From Nymphaea colorata (taxonomy: Eukaryota; Streptophyta; Magnoliopsida; Nymphaeales; Nymphaeaceae): a stretch of 64,000 nt of DNA. Under the pieces are notes generated by a model, which was not told where the DNA came from, did no database searches, and was given only the letters and a program-made list of their open reading frames with translations. The position numbers were made by a program, and so were the translations under genes. The stretch covers positions 6,716,174-6,780,173 of the forward strand of contig NW_022204507.1 of NCBI RefSeq assembly GCF_008831285.2, read 5' to 3'. The stretch's first letter is position 1. The number at the start of each line of letters is the position of its first letter. Of the stretch, positions 34,531 to 48,999 are shown one piece after another.

Positions 34531-35470
34531 TAATGGCACCAGCCAACCCAAAGGCCAACGAAGCAAAGGGACACCAACAAGGGCCTGAGTTCCATTTTAG
34601 GTTCGGCTCCAGCAGCCAACAACAAGCACCCTAAAACCAGCAATTTAGGAAGAACCAGGGCAAGGAAGAAAGTGAGGAAGATGAGGATATTGTGTTTGTT
34701 GATGGAGAACCCTTTAAAGGCAGACGCAACCAAACTCAGCCAAGAAGAAGAACCCCAGCCGTTAAGATTGATTTTCCACGTTTTACAGGGGTAGATGCCA
34801 AGGATTGGCTCTTCAAGGTAGAAGAATATTTTGATTGTCGTAGTGTGCCTGAAAACGAATGGGTTACAACCACAATCCTCAACTTCGACAGAGAAGCTAT
34901 GAAATGGTATCAATGGTTCAAACGCCATCAACCAAATATCACTTGGGAAAATTTTAGTGAGGGTTTACAAACACGATTAAGAGATTCAGCATACACAGAC
35001 TTTGACATAGAGTTCAAAGATTTGGTACAAACGTCCTCAATTCGAAAGTACCAAAGCAAATCCAAAAGTCTTTCATCTATGGTTGATTGGACCACCAAGT
35101 CACTAATCGGTGCCTACATTGGCGGCATCAAAGAGGAGGTCAAGATAAGTGTAGAATGAAGAAAGTACACTGATTTGGTAGAATGTTTCGCCGAAGCTCG
35201 AGCAGTAGAAGAGAGAAATAGATGCAAGAATGCTCTAAGGAAACCTTACAAAGGCAACGAGCCAAACAAATACAAAGATTTACCCCCAACAAAACCTGTG
35301 CCCTACAAAAGAGAAAATCAAAAACCCCTCTACAGAGACCGAGTGCCTACCACTTACATAACTAGGCAAGAGAGGGAACAAATGATAAAAAACAATCAAT
35401 GCTTCAACTGTAAGGAACCATGGAGTCGTACTCACAAGTGCAAAAATATTCAAGTTTTTTAAGTCATTGA
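34531..35470 (+). pseudogene. Gypsy Gag: core domain and zinc knuckle
   Basis: Acidic leader EESEEDEDIVFVDGE, then the gag core (KIDFPRFTGVDAKDWLFKVE, ILNFDREAMKWYQWF, SLIGAYIGGIKEEVKIS) at about 34760-35159. A TGA follows, then a charged region and a CFNCKEPWSRTHKC zinc knuckle at about 35400-35446, ending at TAA (35460). Several stops and a frame change near 34600 show it is not functional. Confidence 0.88.
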
Positions 35471-35599
35471 TGAAAGTGATGAAGAAGAAGAAGAGCCTAG
35501 CCAAGACACAAATCCACCTAGTCCGAATGAGGCCAAGACTGATACAAGTGCATCTGAGATTATTGAAGGGACATGTCATGCCTTGACAGACCCAAAAAG

Positions 35600-36000
35600 A
35601 CCGAATGCCATGAGAGTTGTTGGTAAGATTGGAAAGCATAAAGTAGTAGTACACCTAGACTCGGGTGCTACACACAATTTCGTTAGTGAAGAGGCAGCTT
35701 AAGCAGTTGGGTGCCCACTAGAAGAACAACAACCAATCTCAGTCATGGTAGGAGATGGGTCCAAACTCGTATGTACGCAAAAGTGTAAAGGTGTCCAGCT
35801 ATGCATGCGAAAGGTGCCATTCATTGTTGATCTTTCAGTACTCCCCATTGGTGGTGTCGATGTGGTATTGGGGGTACAAGGGCTAGAGACTCTAGAGGAC
35901 ATCTCTTGGAATTTCAAAGACATGAGTATGTCTTTTGCTAATGAGGGAGGCGACCAAAAGGTCACCCTAATGGTAGCAAACACCAACGTTGTACCAAAGG
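35600..36000 (+). pseudogene. Gypsy aspartic protease
   Basis: The catalytic triplet is present in [18 protein letters not shown] (about 35645-35698). A TAA follows, then [31 protein letters not shown] and [16 protein letters not shown], the usual order of a plant retroelement retropepsin and its connector. The DSG motif is intact but the frame is interrupted. Confidence 0.88.
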
Positions 36001-36059
36001 CAGCACTTAGGGCACTAGTCGCAGCGTTTTGTGTTGTTACTATGCACGGACATACCAGC

Positions 36060-36990
36060 CAAAGATGAGCAACAAGAAAATATACCAGCCATGGTTCAAC
36101 ACGTGCTTAAACAGTTTTCAGATCTCTTTGAGGAACTGAAGGGTCTTCCTCCATGTCGAGCTTATGACCATAGAATCATCATGAATCAGGGTGCCAAACC
36201 TATCAATGTTCGGCCATATCGTTATGGTCATCACCAAAAAGCAGAAATTGAAAGATTGGTTAAGGAGATGGTAGAGGGTGGTATCATATGCCCTAGCTGC
36301 AGTCCTTTCTCCTCGCCAGTCCAATTAGTTAAAAAGAAAGATAATACATGGCGCTTCTGCATGGACTATAGAGCGCTAAATGAGGCAACCGTGAAGGACC
36401 GACACCCAATACCGGTACTCGATGAACTTCTAGATGAGTTAACCGGTGCCTCTGTGTTTTCCAAAATAGACCTACGGGCAGTCTACCACCAGATTAGAAT
36501 GCACGATGAAGACATTCCAAAAATGGCTTTTAGAACTCATGATGGACATTATGAGTTCTTGGTGATGCCTTTTGGCTTAACCAATGCACCCGCCACATTC
36601 CAGAGGTGCATGAATGATGTTTTCAGATGGTATCTTAGAAACTTCTCTTGGTATTCTTTGATGACATTCTCGTTTATAGCCAGTCAATAGAGCAACATGC
36701 TGCGCATTTGGCCATGACCTTACAAATCCTGAGGGAACACCATTTTTATGCTAAGAGATCGAAATGCAGTTTCGGCCAACCCTCCATAGGATACCTTGGG
36801 CACATAGTGTCAGCATAAGGGGTGAAAACGAACCCCAAAAAGTTAGAGGCCATGAACAACTGGCCTTTGCCAAAAGATTTAAGGAGTCTCTGTGGATTTC
36901 TTGGGTCAACCAGCTATTATAGAAGATTCATTAAAGGCAACAGGCTCATAGCCACCCCATTAACCCAAATGACTAAGAAAGGATCATTCA
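36060..36990 (+). pseudogene. Gypsy reverse transcriptase
   Basis: [55 protein letters not shown] and [20 protein letters not shown] are the RT signature blocks. The catalytic FFDDILVYS (about 36654-36680) is present but one frame away from the preceding ORF. The connection domain follows (GYLGHIVSA then a stop, VKTNPKKLEAMNNWPLPK). The lineage within Ty3/gypsy was not resolved; the YRY-HHQK-EIE block suggests a chromovirus-like plant clade. Confidence 0.92.
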
Positions 36991-37183
36991 CTTGGTTAGA
37001 CAAAGCAAGAGAGACATTTGAGAAATTGAAGTCGGCACTCGGCACCCGTTCTCACCTTGCCTGATTTTAGCAAACCTTTCACTATTGAAATGGATGCTTG
37101 TGACATTGGCGTAGGAGCTGTCCTCAACTAGGAAAATCACCCTATAGCATATATGTCGAAGGCTCTCACCAGCTGAGCCAAAC
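36990..37183 (+). pseudogene. Gypsy RNase H, truncated
   Basis: FTIEMDACDIGVGAVLN and PIAYMSKALTS are the first RNase H motifs (DASD-x-G-x-GAVL type). The reading ends at the junction near 37183, where sequence switches to the inverted gag fragment. Confidence 0.85.
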
Positions 37184-38125
37184 CCTTATCGCCATTATGT
37201 TCGAAATGCTCAAATTGGTTAAAACTGTCGAAAAAAGGTGGGACAAACTGGTTATTCATTGGCGCCTTGCCTTTGTCTTGATTCCAAGGAGGGCCTTGTG
37301 TGGTTCGGTCAAATTGTTCCATTCTTTTCATCAAAGTGTTTTGGCCAGTAATCAAGGAGTCCATCATCTGCTTCATCAGGTCCCATTCATCAAGTTTACT
37401 AAGGGACTTCTTGTACTCATGTAGTTCATGACGTATTTGGTTCATGTTGGACTCAAAGGAATTCACTCGGCCTTGGTGTAAAGATTCCATATTGGGTAAG
37501 TTGGATTCTACTTGTTCTTCTCGGCTGGAAGTCTCAACTTCTTGCTCAGGAGAATCATGGACAGTGGGTTTGGCTTTCTTCCCCACTGAAAGTTCTGCTC
37601 TTAGTCCTGTAGCACGACTGATCCTATAATCAACGAACTGCTGCTACCGCTAACGACTGAAGAGGAAACCACTTGTTATTGTGCTGGTTGCTGGAAATTC
37701 TTTAGAAAACCAGTGCGGCTTGTAAATTCAATAACTTCACGTCAAGAACTATAAAAATCATGAAACTTGGCTGAAAAATACTAGACATGCTAGGGAATCC
37801 AATGGCACCAAGTTCAGTTTCTAATTCCTCCCCAATCTAAGTCGATCTGCATAGAAAGTCATGCCTAGACCTCGGTTGTCAAGCTCTTCGCCCGTTCTTC
37901 AGCCACGCAGGAAACTTCCAGCGACAGGGGTCCATAAAATGTGTTCTTCACAAGAAAAAACATAAATTTCATAACGACAACGAAATGGATTCATGTTGGA
38001 CTAAGAGAAACTCGAATGGCTGTGCAGAAAATGATGAAGGATATGCACAAGGGATATTCAAGCCCTTCACTCCCTCCCTCTCTCTCCCTCTCTCTCTCTC
38101 TCTCATGTATAAGCCCCAACTTAAT
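37184..38125 (-). mobile_element. Inverted 5' part of a related gypsy element (leader plus N-terminal gag)
   Basis: On the minus strand a gag start MGKKAKPTVHDSPEQEVETS (from 37586) continues through coiled-coil-like helices (NMNQIRHELHEYKKSLSKL, DSLITGQNTLMKRMEQ) to FNQFEHFEHNG at about 37184. There it overlaps, in inverted orientation, the first about 65 bp of the plus fragment (34474-34541). Upstream on the minus strand is leader or LTR-like sequence to about 38125. That sequence includes the repeat shared with 16699-16885. No complete LTR could be delimited. Confidence 0.75.
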
Positions 38126-39980
38126 CTCTCTCTCTTATATATGTAAGCCGATGTTAAATATGCCAACATATATAACAGTCAAGAAGAATACTTTTGTGTA
38201 TATAGACAAGGTAGTGTGTTAAGTTCTAAACTATTTCATTGCATTTATGTAGTTCCCGTGCATTTCATTTTGTTGCTTCATTATTAGTTTGAGCCTTCCC
38301 CAACTTCTACGATAATATAAGCAATTGTGTGACCGGGTCCCCTGGGATTGGATTCTTCGAGAGATAAGTTGTATAAGGAAGTATGTTTGCAGAACTTTAC
38401 ATGTGAAGGAGCCAATGGTGAGTTTTGTGTCTGCTCCTCCCTTTTGATAGATGAACAATGAGTCCCTTGTTACGATCTGAAGTTTTTTCTTTTATTGTCT
38501 CTTATAGTCACTTTCGTCCTAAAATTAATTGATTTTCTGCAGATCAAGTACTTTCCTGTGCCGTGCTTCACTTTCTCCTTCTTAATCTATTTTTGTTTTT
38601 TTTAATCATTTCAATTGGACATTGGCCTCAGGTAAGTTCATTTATGTATTATACTTGGATTTATGTTGATGCTAGCTTCTAACTAGTTTAACAAGACAGG
38701 CTAATGTTGAATTGAGATGGATCTTTCTCTTTAAATGAAGTTTCTTTATAGTAAGTGAATGTGAATATTTTATTTTAGTGTTTTCTTTTATTGCACTCGC
38801 ACTCAGACAACACTTTTTCCCATGTGTTTTACTCCCTTTTGCATTTCCTGTCTGATAAGCTAAAAACAAGAAATTGATTTTTCTGTCTCATTTCCTGAGT
38901 TTTCCATATCATATTTCATTACGGCTGCTTCATGACATTAAGTGAATTGAATATATAAATAAAATGAGATTTTTAACTGGGAGTTCAAAGATTCATATAA
39001 TCATCCTGAATGAAAGAGGAAAAAATAAAAATAAAAAACATGTATAAACTGGATCACCATTTTATTTAATTCATGGGATTATGCTTACTTGATCATCCAT
39101 AACATTTACATAATATGAAAATCTGGAGTTATTTCCTTTCAAATTTATTTCCTTGTATTTTTGCTATTAAGATGCTCAAGCTTGGGCCTTCAATGCCAAT
39201 GGTCACCTATTCTCAAGTTGGTTGCTAAATACTTTTATCTGTTTAATTATATTTGGGCCTGCCTATTGTACTTGGGTTTTATTCTCCTATCTTCTCCTAG
39301 CTCCGAATATTGCTTAGATTTTTTAATATAATTCTTATTATCTTGCATTTGCAGTTAGGAATTATGGCCTAATTTTGCTGATGCCTTGGCAAATTTGTCA
39401 TGAGAAAGAAATTACTATTTTTGCGTTGGTAAAGGAATTAACATAAATATCAAATGAGGCATTGAAACAAGACTACCAAAACGGAAAAGCCACCCTCTTT
39501 TATGAGAGCATAGCAGAAAATTCGGATGAAAGCCTTGGTGCACCTGAAGAGGGCCTATTTGATCTTGTCTTGTAACAGTTTTGCTGCCCATTTACCACTG
39601 CCATAGAGGGTATGTTCCAAATAGTCTATAACATGTTTGAAGCTCATAGTTATGATGTTATAAATCAACTAGCATAAATTTTGTAACATCCATTGGGTTT
39701 GATCTGCACATATTAAGTGGTATACCTTTTTTTGTCCTGCTTAATTGTATAAGCTCAGATGTAGGGGAAATATACACTACTAATTGGCTGATAATGACCC
39801 ACGAGTATCTAAACTTCTAAAGTGTTGGCAAAAATTTTCTTATGAAACTATTCTTAAGTCCTTCCAAAATCCAAACATGTGGAGTGCTATATAAACTATT
39901 AATGAGGCAATAAATCACAACAACATTAATTTATTATTTGAAGGAACTAAAATTCAGAAAAGAAAAAGTGACTCTTTGAA
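38126..39980. other. AT-rich spacer
   Basis: No gene or known repeat is recognised. A CT microsatellite lies just before it (about 38065-38103). Confidence 0.5.
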
Positions 39981-42260
<2,280 letters not shown>

Positions 42261-42353
42261 GTAATCATATGTTTATGCATTACACATTTTAGCTACTTGA
42301 AGTTACTCATTTGTCATTGTAAGTTGTAACATTTTTTGTTATTACTCTTTTAG

Positions 42354-42718
42354 GCACGGGTACAGATGGAGCAAATGAGGAGAGAGAAACTTCCTAAACC
42401 TTTTGAAGCCAGAAGAATGCATGCAAACTTTGATTTGACTGATGATCAAGAATGCTTTTTATGTTTTTGTTATTCACAATCTCAGCGATTGGTTGTGAAT
42501 GTTCACGGAACCACTTCTCATGCTTAGAGCATGCAAAGCTACTCTGCTAATATGGTCCAAGAAAAAGATATTTCCTCTTCCATTATGATTTGGATGAATT
42601 GCATACCCTTGTAAAAGCTTTAGAAGGAAATCTGACCGCTCTGTACGACTGGGCAACTGGAAAGTTGTCCATTGATGATTTATCCATGACAACACCTGAG
42701 AACTCATCTTGTTTGAAG
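42354..42718 (+). pseudogene. JMJ-like exon: C5HC2 zinc finger
   Basis: It starts after TTTTAG with ARVQMEQMRREKL and keeps phase 0 with the previous exon. The finger is split by a frame change after ECFLCF and by a TAA where the family has Ser in LCSCG. The last zinc Cys reads Tyr. A plausible donor GTAGAA follows TTTGAAG at the end. Confidence 0.85.
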
Positions 42719-43901
42719 GTAGAAACAAGTTACAGTAGTTTCACCAAATCAAGGGAAACAGGCGTTGGAACTCTTGCCACCACATAATCAGAGATTGCAA
42801 GTAAGTTAGAGCCTGAAGTTGGACTTCTTGGGTGAGCATTCAGTTGACACAGTTGCAACTGATGGCCTTTCTTCAGAAGTGCAAAACAGGAAATGCAATG
42901 CATGGAAATATCCTTCAAAGGAAGGATAAAATTCTAGTGCAAAGAGTCCAAAAGTCCTTGACATGACTGAAGCTTGCAAATCTGAGGAAAATGGTTGTGA
43001 TACTTCAAGAGCCTTTCAATCAAGTTCAGTAGAAAATAGCCACATGGCTTCATATCTTGTCAACAAACTACACATTATGAATTCTTTGGAATTTCCATCA
43101 ACCACCAACTCTGATAAGTTATTTCAGATTGGCTTCGGTCATCAAGAGTTGAATCTTGGAATGCTTTCACACATTAAGGATGATACTTCTGCAGGTTCAG
43201 GGATTGAGGTTAATGCATGCAAACATTTCCCCGATCTAGGTAGGGAAGGACCTCTTTTAAAGCATAAAAGGAGGACTCCAGATGGATCATGTATTTCTGG
43301 AAGAGGATAAGAATGTTGATCACGACCAGAAACAGCAGAAATTGCAAAGCAATAGTTCATCTAATGCAGAGAGCGATAGAAGTAGGCATAGATATAAGGT
43401 CAATGAAAAGCAGCTTTCATTGTCTGCACCTGAGAGCGATGTATCTAATGCTAAAGGGGAAAAAGGTTTGAGTGCTGAAATATTCATTAAATTGAAATAG
43501 CATCGTAAAACCATCGATATAGCTTATTCCCAAAAGGAGGATAGTCCATGCTGGGAGCATGTTTCAATGAATGCAAAATCCAGTTCACTTCTTATAGATG
43601 GCAGTCTTTGAGAAGGTGCATGTTGTAAAGCAAAAAACCTTTTTGGAGTGAATGTGCAGCTTTTGAAGCCATCTTCTTGTGAATCATCAGATAAAGTACA
43701 TATCAAAGAAACTACTTCATGCCCATGTACTATAATGAATGAAAACAAATCCAATTCAACTGTGGCTGTGTGCCCAGCCTCTGGATCGGATACCTGTACC
43801 TTTCATATTGAAAAAGACATTGCATGAACCTGTGCCAATAGAAATTGGCTCTATTGTTCCATGAAAGCTATGGTGCAGTAAGGAAGCCATATTTCCTAAA
43901 G
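42719..43901 (+). pseudogene. JMJ-like variable region and first FYRN part
   Basis: A long decayed stretch with Ser, Glu and Asp-rich frames (42963-43310; 43282-43500) shows the composition expected of the JMJ14-family inter-domain linker. NLFGVNVQLLKPSSC then occurs near 43645. The end reads PIEIGSIVP, stop, KLWCSKEAIFPK and a GTATGC donor. The stop is a GGA to TGA change relative to the family's VVPGKLWC. Confidence 0.75.
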
Positions 43902-44001
43902 GTATGCTTATGTTTTTCTTGTGATCCTATGATGTCCTTGGTTCACCATTTGAGTTAATATATGTTGATCATAAAGGGGCACTGTTGCCAACTTTCTGTA
44001 G

Positions 44002-44105
44002 GATATAAGAGTCGTGTCATGTTCTTTGATATACTTGATCCAACACAAATTTGTAGCTATACCTCGAAAGTATTTGATGTTGGACTGCTTGGGCTCATGT
44101 TTAAG
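44002..44105 (+). pseudogene. JMJ-like exon: FYRN domain
   Basis: After a CTGTAG acceptor it reads GYKSRVMFFDILDPTQICSY, then TSKVFDVGLLGLMFK before GTAAGC. Intron phase 1 at the upstream junction is preserved. The exon itself is open. No FYRC exon was found in the following 1.5 kb. Confidence 0.85.
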
Positions 44106-45780
44106 GTAAGCTGCCAATTATTTTAATGCTAATTTAATTAAGGCATCATAATTTTAAGGCTTATCACTAAGGAAATGGTGGACATTGTCTTCTTAACCTT
44201 TAATGGAGTTATCTATGTGAACCACTTTTTCTATGTTCACAATGAGAGCACCATATACCAGCTTAGTTACAATGCTTGACATGTTCACAGACTCATCCAA
44301 GCTGTGGAATCTGTATTCTTCCTTGCAAATTATTGAGGTAAGAATGTCTTCATTCTTCTTTTGTTGTAGCCTTGAAGGATGGAAAGTGCAATATGGAAAT
44401 TATCAATGACATCTGTATAGGCCGTTGGGTAAAGTTTACCTTAGTGCTTTTGTCAGTATTGGCCAGAGCAGGATTTTTATAACTGTTATTATTCCCCCGA
44501 GGCCAAATATAATGCTCGCAATTTATTGGGTTCATTGTTACTTTGACTTCATCAGTAAATACCAAATCCATATAAAAATGGGTAGCTAGAGGTAGATACA
44601 GGTAGCCATACCTGTGCTCCATGTGTTGAAATATCCAATTGTCTTCCATGGATGGTGTTCCTTTGAATACATGGGACGTATCGGTCTGTCACCTTATTTT
44701 TAAAATTCTTGAATTAAAGAATAATTCAAAATAATTTCATTGATTTTAAATATGACAAAAAGAAGAAACATGATAATTATTAGCCTTGCATCGTGTTGGC
44801 AAGATGGCTGATTCAACACACATCCACTGATGTGGAACAATATTAATAATTAATAACTCTGACCCACGTTCCTCGACCTAAATTTATCATGTCAAGTGAC
44901 AAAAATATACATTTTACAAAATTTATTTTACATAGTTTTAAATTTTAATTGTTTCAAGGTAGAACAAATAAAATCAACGATATAATAACTTAGCGGATCA
45001 TCAAAAAAAGTAAAATTAAAAATATGGAATTAAAATGATTCATAATTTTATTCTTAAAAAATGAATTGATTCAAAGTGAAAAAAAATGTGTTAAGTATGC
45101 CAACACCATCACATTCTGTAAAAAGACGGGAGAATTTGGAAAACACCATTTAATTTCTCCTAAATAATTTTGCCGTTGCCTATTTATTAAAAAATATTCT
45201 CTGGATCAAATGTTTGTCGGTAATTATGTGTCAAACACGTTCATTTATTGCATTTGACAAAAAACTAAAGCAAAGCATTTTCAAAGAAAAAACGTTTTTG
45301 GTGCTTTAAATAAATTCCAAAAAAAAATTATTTCCAAGCCTACCTTTTCTATAATTTTAAAAGTAGACTACATCATATTCTTTTAAATAACATGCTTTTT
45401 GTAAAAAGTATCAAATACGGATTTCAATCCAACATCCACTAATATGATTTCTTTGTTTTAATACGATCCTCTTATCACAAAATTACTTTTTATGACTTCA
45501 GCTAACATTTCACTTTTTAAAATAGGAATTTTACTTCATGCCTTCATTTTGCCGTTTAAATTAAAAAACACAGTCCTTAGATAAATTGCAATAAGATTGT
45601 ATTAGTTTAAAACCGTAAGCAAAAAGAAGACCCCAACAAAGAATCCACAACTAAGTTTGTGTTAATACTATAAAAAGGTGAGGAAGCCAATTACCATGAA
45701 TTACGAATTGCGTCACACTTTCATAGTCAAAACTTTGTTCAAAATAGAAGGAATTTAGTTCAAATTAGATCCACAAGAGA
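44106..45780. other. AT-rich spacer downstream of the JMJ-like relic
   Basis: Nothing is supported. Short T-rich and A-rich runs only. The minus-strand frame 44649-44350 is not recognisable. Confidence 0.5.
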
Positions 45781-47379
45781 AACCTTAGGCCGTGTTTGAT
45801 TACTTTGGATCTCAGAGCCTTTAGGTGCTTCAAATGCGGTATATGTAGAAGAAGCTGGTATGGAGAAATGGCGGAAGGGCCGATCAAATCATCCCTCCCT
45901 TGCAGCTTGGATGACCAGCTTTCCTGTAGCTATCGCCTAGCCGCTTCCCGAGCAGATAGCAGCCCCACCTTGCCAAAAGAAAAAGATAGAACATGAGACT
46001 TCTGGAACTCAAGCCCCTTCGTTCGGAGGTAACCACAGACTCGAGGATCACTCGTGCCTGCCCGAATTCCTAAAGAATTGCTATTTTGTTTTGTCTTTTC
46101 AAAAGTACTAATGACATACAATTTTTGGTATCAGCCCCAGATGTGGTCGAAGAAGCACTAGTTTACCCAGTCCTTTCCAATGCTACAAGGCTACAAGAGG
46201 ACCGAGCGAAAATGACCGAACAGTTTTCAGGTCTCTTTCACGAATGGAAAAAGATTGTGAGTGGATTCCACGTGCTCAACTGGAGACCTGCGTCAGAGAA
46301 AGGTCCTTCTGGCAGAGAAAGATGTATCGACGGAAACTTCGATGAAGAGCTAGAAACAACAGACGTTGCATTGGAACCTCTCCACAGCTCCTGTTCTCCG
46401 AAGATCAAAATTGGGGTTCCCAATGCTTGGCTTCCGAAACAAAGGCTTTGAAGACATAGATTCAAGTAAAGTTTTCGTGGAAGGCCTGGGCCGCGTTAGA
46501 GGGGATTTCTGTTTCGCAAAGCAGTCAAAGACAGAGGGCAGCATTTTCTTTTCTTCGCGAGAACTTCTGGATCGGAGTCAAGCACGAGAGGTGTCGAACT
46601 TTTCTGCATGAGCTACTGCTTGAGTCGAGCTCTAGTTAGGTCAGGCATCCAGCATGAGCATCCAGCAAAGCCCATTGGATTGGATAGTCTCATTGGTCTG
46701 TTGGGTCGGAAGGTCTTGCTTCCTATTTGTTAATTAATTTCTGGTCCACACGACTTCAAGCAGATAAAGCAGATACTAAAGCTATGCCTGTCAATCGAGA
46801 TAGGTTTTGAAGTACCGCGGACTTGTTTCATAGCTCTCAGCCTGACAAATGATGATTGAGACAAGATTCGGCCAAGGTTGGATCTACTCAGAAGATCCAC
46901 GAAAAAACAAATCGTGGATCTCTCTAATCCACAAATTTCAAATCTGTGTGGAGTGAAATCCATGGATTAGAAATTGAGCCACCCCTGTCTGATCACTTGC
47001 ACGGATCTCACATTATCGACCTATATCCTGCCATGGCCCTTTCTCACCACCTAAAACCAACTAGAAGATATGATTCTCAAAATCTTTCAAAAAGCAATTG
47101 AAACTATCGGCTGTCCATGGCCCTTTCTCTCCACCAAAGAACGCTATGAAAATAAACTGTTGGCAATGCAATGGTTTCAGAAATAGCTTTTTGAGAGAGA
47201 GAGAATGAGAGAAAGAGAGAAAGAGAGAGATGTTGAAGCTCAGTCGATGGAGATGAGAGCTCCAAGCCCTCTTTAGACACTACCTTTAACACTCCTAAGT
47301 GCAGGGAACTTCAACCCTTTTGATGAGCCTGAGGATTTCTAGAAAGAGAAATAAAAGCCATCGGCACTGTTGATGATTT
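45781..47379. other. Unassigned sequence with plus-strand ORFs
   Basis: The region opens with AGGCCGTGTTTGATTACTTTG (45788), resembling a hAT-MITE left end. Frames 46086-46451 (EDRAKMTEQFSGLFHEWKKI, FHVLNWRPASEKGPSGRERC) and 46366-46611 (SSKVFVEGLGRVRGDFCFAK) overlap in different phases and look like one frameshifted exon. I do not recognise the protein. It is somewhat less AT-rich than its surroundings. Confidence 0.4.
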
Positions 47380-47720
47380 CAGACAGAGAGAGAGAGAAGG
47401 AGAGGGAGGGAGGGATAGGGATAGAGGGAGGGAGAGGGAGGGATAGAGGCAGGGAGGGAGGGAGAGGGGGAGAGGGAGGGTGATGACTTGCCTGACCATC
47501 TCTGAGTATATCTGCAGACACTTGAAAAGAGAGAACTCACCCACAAAAGATGCCCTTCGTCTGTGACGATGAAGAGGAGATCAGTAAAAAAAAAAAAACA
47601 GCCACCACCACTGAAAAGAGAGAGCTCAGCCATAGAAGATGCCTTTTGCTTATGATGACGAGGAGATCGGGAAAAAAAAAAGACACTGCCACGGTCAGGG
47701 CCGAGAGAGAGAGAGAGGGC
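47380..47720. repeat. Purine-rich GAGA/GGGA tract
   Basis: Irregular GGGAGGGAGAGGG and GAGAGAGA runs dominate 47380-47480, with A-rich runs at 47586-47600 and 47672-47683. A segment containing AAAGATGCC and then GATGACGATGAAGAGGAGATC-like sequence is repeated at about 47548-47595 and 47636-47685. Confidence 0.8.
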
Positions 47721-47759
47721 AAGGATGCAAGCTTTGCATTACCAAACACGGTTTATAGA

Positions 47760-48808
47760 GGGTGAACAACGAGCTGAGCACGGCTCGTTAATTCTCGACT
47801 CAAAATCGAGTCCGAGCCAACTATTTTAATAAACGAGACAAACTCGAGTTCATTTTTCAACTCTTTTTTTAGTCGAGCCGAGTTCGAATTCATTGAACTC
47901 GAATGTTTTAAGCTCGACTCGCCTCGAGCAAAGTAGTAGTTTTTTGTGCCATCCATGGTTCTCTCTCTTCTCTTTCTTCTTCAATGCTTCATCCAAATGA
48001 AAAGCGTCTCATCCAAATGCCCAATACCACCGTTGCCCTTCTCATTTGCTGCTGCAAAGCCTGTCAAGGTATGCCTCTCTCTCTCTCTCCCTCTCTCTAA
48101 CTCTAAGTCGAGGGTCGCTCATTGGAGTGAGGGTTTCTTCAAACCCTTGCTCCAACAAACATGGTTTCAGAACACCTACGCTCGCAGCGAGTTAGGGATG
48201 AAACCCTCGTTCACTGGAGCTTTGGAATCTAAAACCCTCATTCACTGGAGCAAGGGTTTCTTTCTCCAAAACCTTGCTCCAACAAGCGAGGGTTTCAAAA
48301 CACCCTCGTTCGCAATGAGTGAGGGATGAAACCCTTGCTCAGCAAAGCAAAGTGTTTCAAATTAATCTGAAAACCTCACACAGCAAGGGGTTTCAGATTA
48401 ATCAGAAACCCTCGCTCAGCAAAGGGTGGCACTGGAGCGAGGGCATTCAGGTTCATGAAACCCTCGTTCCAACAAGTGTTCTGAAACCTTCATTCAGCGC
48501 TGAGCATGAGTGAGAGTTCCTTGAAAACCCAAAACTTAAAATCCAAATATCTCATATGATTTCTCTTTTTCTGCAAATACTCTGCTTCATCTCTTCCATA
48601 GCAGCAGCATGCTCGCTGCCATATTTTGCCATAGCATATAAACGACAGACTTATATACTAGTTAAATGAGCTCGAGCTCTGACACGCTTGATTGAGTCAA
48701 GCTCGAGTTGACATTATATAACTTGATTCGAGCTCGAGTTGTGCAATATAGAAGGCGAGCGGAGTTCGAACTGACCAAGCTTGGGTTCGACTCAGGTCAT
48801 GTTCACCC
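47760..48808. mobile_element. hAT-like non-autonomous element, about 1.05 kb
   Basis: Perfect 9-bp TIRs GGGTGAACA (47760-47768) and TGTTCACCC (48800-48808). Sub-terminal regions are packed with CTCGAG, GAGCTCGA and TCGACTC motifs on both sides, typical of plant hAT ends of the GGGGTGAGCA-GAGCTCGAG type. Flanking octamers TTTATAGA and ATACTAGA agree at five of eight positions, a possible decayed 8-bp target duplication. The centre has an array of GAAACCCTCG, GTTCACTGGAGC and CCTTGCTCCAACAA units in both orientations. No transposase is encoded. Confidence 0.7.
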
Positions 48809-48999
48809 ATACTAGAAACCGCATTTTTGAAATCCTTGGATCTAAGATCCAAGTATTAAAAATCAATTCCGGATCCTTAGGTCTGAAGCTATCAAATGGA
48901 ACCGAGATTCAAATATGAGCTCAAAATTGCTTTGCTTAATAAACGGATCGGAGGAGCAGTCTCTCAATTTGTTCAACAAAATTAAAAGAATGTACAGAA
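48809..48999. other. Flank with GGATCTAAGATCC palindrome
   Basis: CCTTGGATCTAAGATCCAAG lies near 48835. AAGCTATCAAATGGAACC near 48887 is a weak inverted match to AGGCCGTGTTTGATTACTT near 45788. The two may be ends of an outer element containing the hAT-like unit, but the match is poor. Confidence 0.3.

Larger units (their letters stand above)
34474..37183 (+). mobile_element. Ty3/gypsy gag-pol fragment, plus orientation
   Basis: A colinear but decayed polyprotein runs from late gag to RNase H. It begins abruptly within gag and ends abruptly in RNase H after PIAYMSKALTS. No chromodomain, integrase or flanking LTR is present. At the right end it meets a minus-orientation fragment that starts in the same part of gag. 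Confidence 0.9.

Noticed and set aside
44281-44340. FYRC exon of the JMJ-like gene
   Set aside because: Acceptor-like CACAG and donor-like GTAAG are present, but the translation does not resemble FYRC in any frame.
46086-46611. Organelle-derived insertion (mitochondrial or plastid DNA)
   Set aside because: Considered because of its different base composition, but no organellar gene was recognised in any frame.
47311-47749. Minus-strand frames rich in Ser-Leu-Pro
   Set aside because: They are the complement of the GAGA/GGGA purine tract.
45788-48905. A single 3.1-kb outer TIR transposon enclosing the hAT-like element
   Set aside because: The proposed ends (AGGCCGTGTTTGATTACTT and AAGCTATCAAATGGAACC) match only partly and no target duplication was found.
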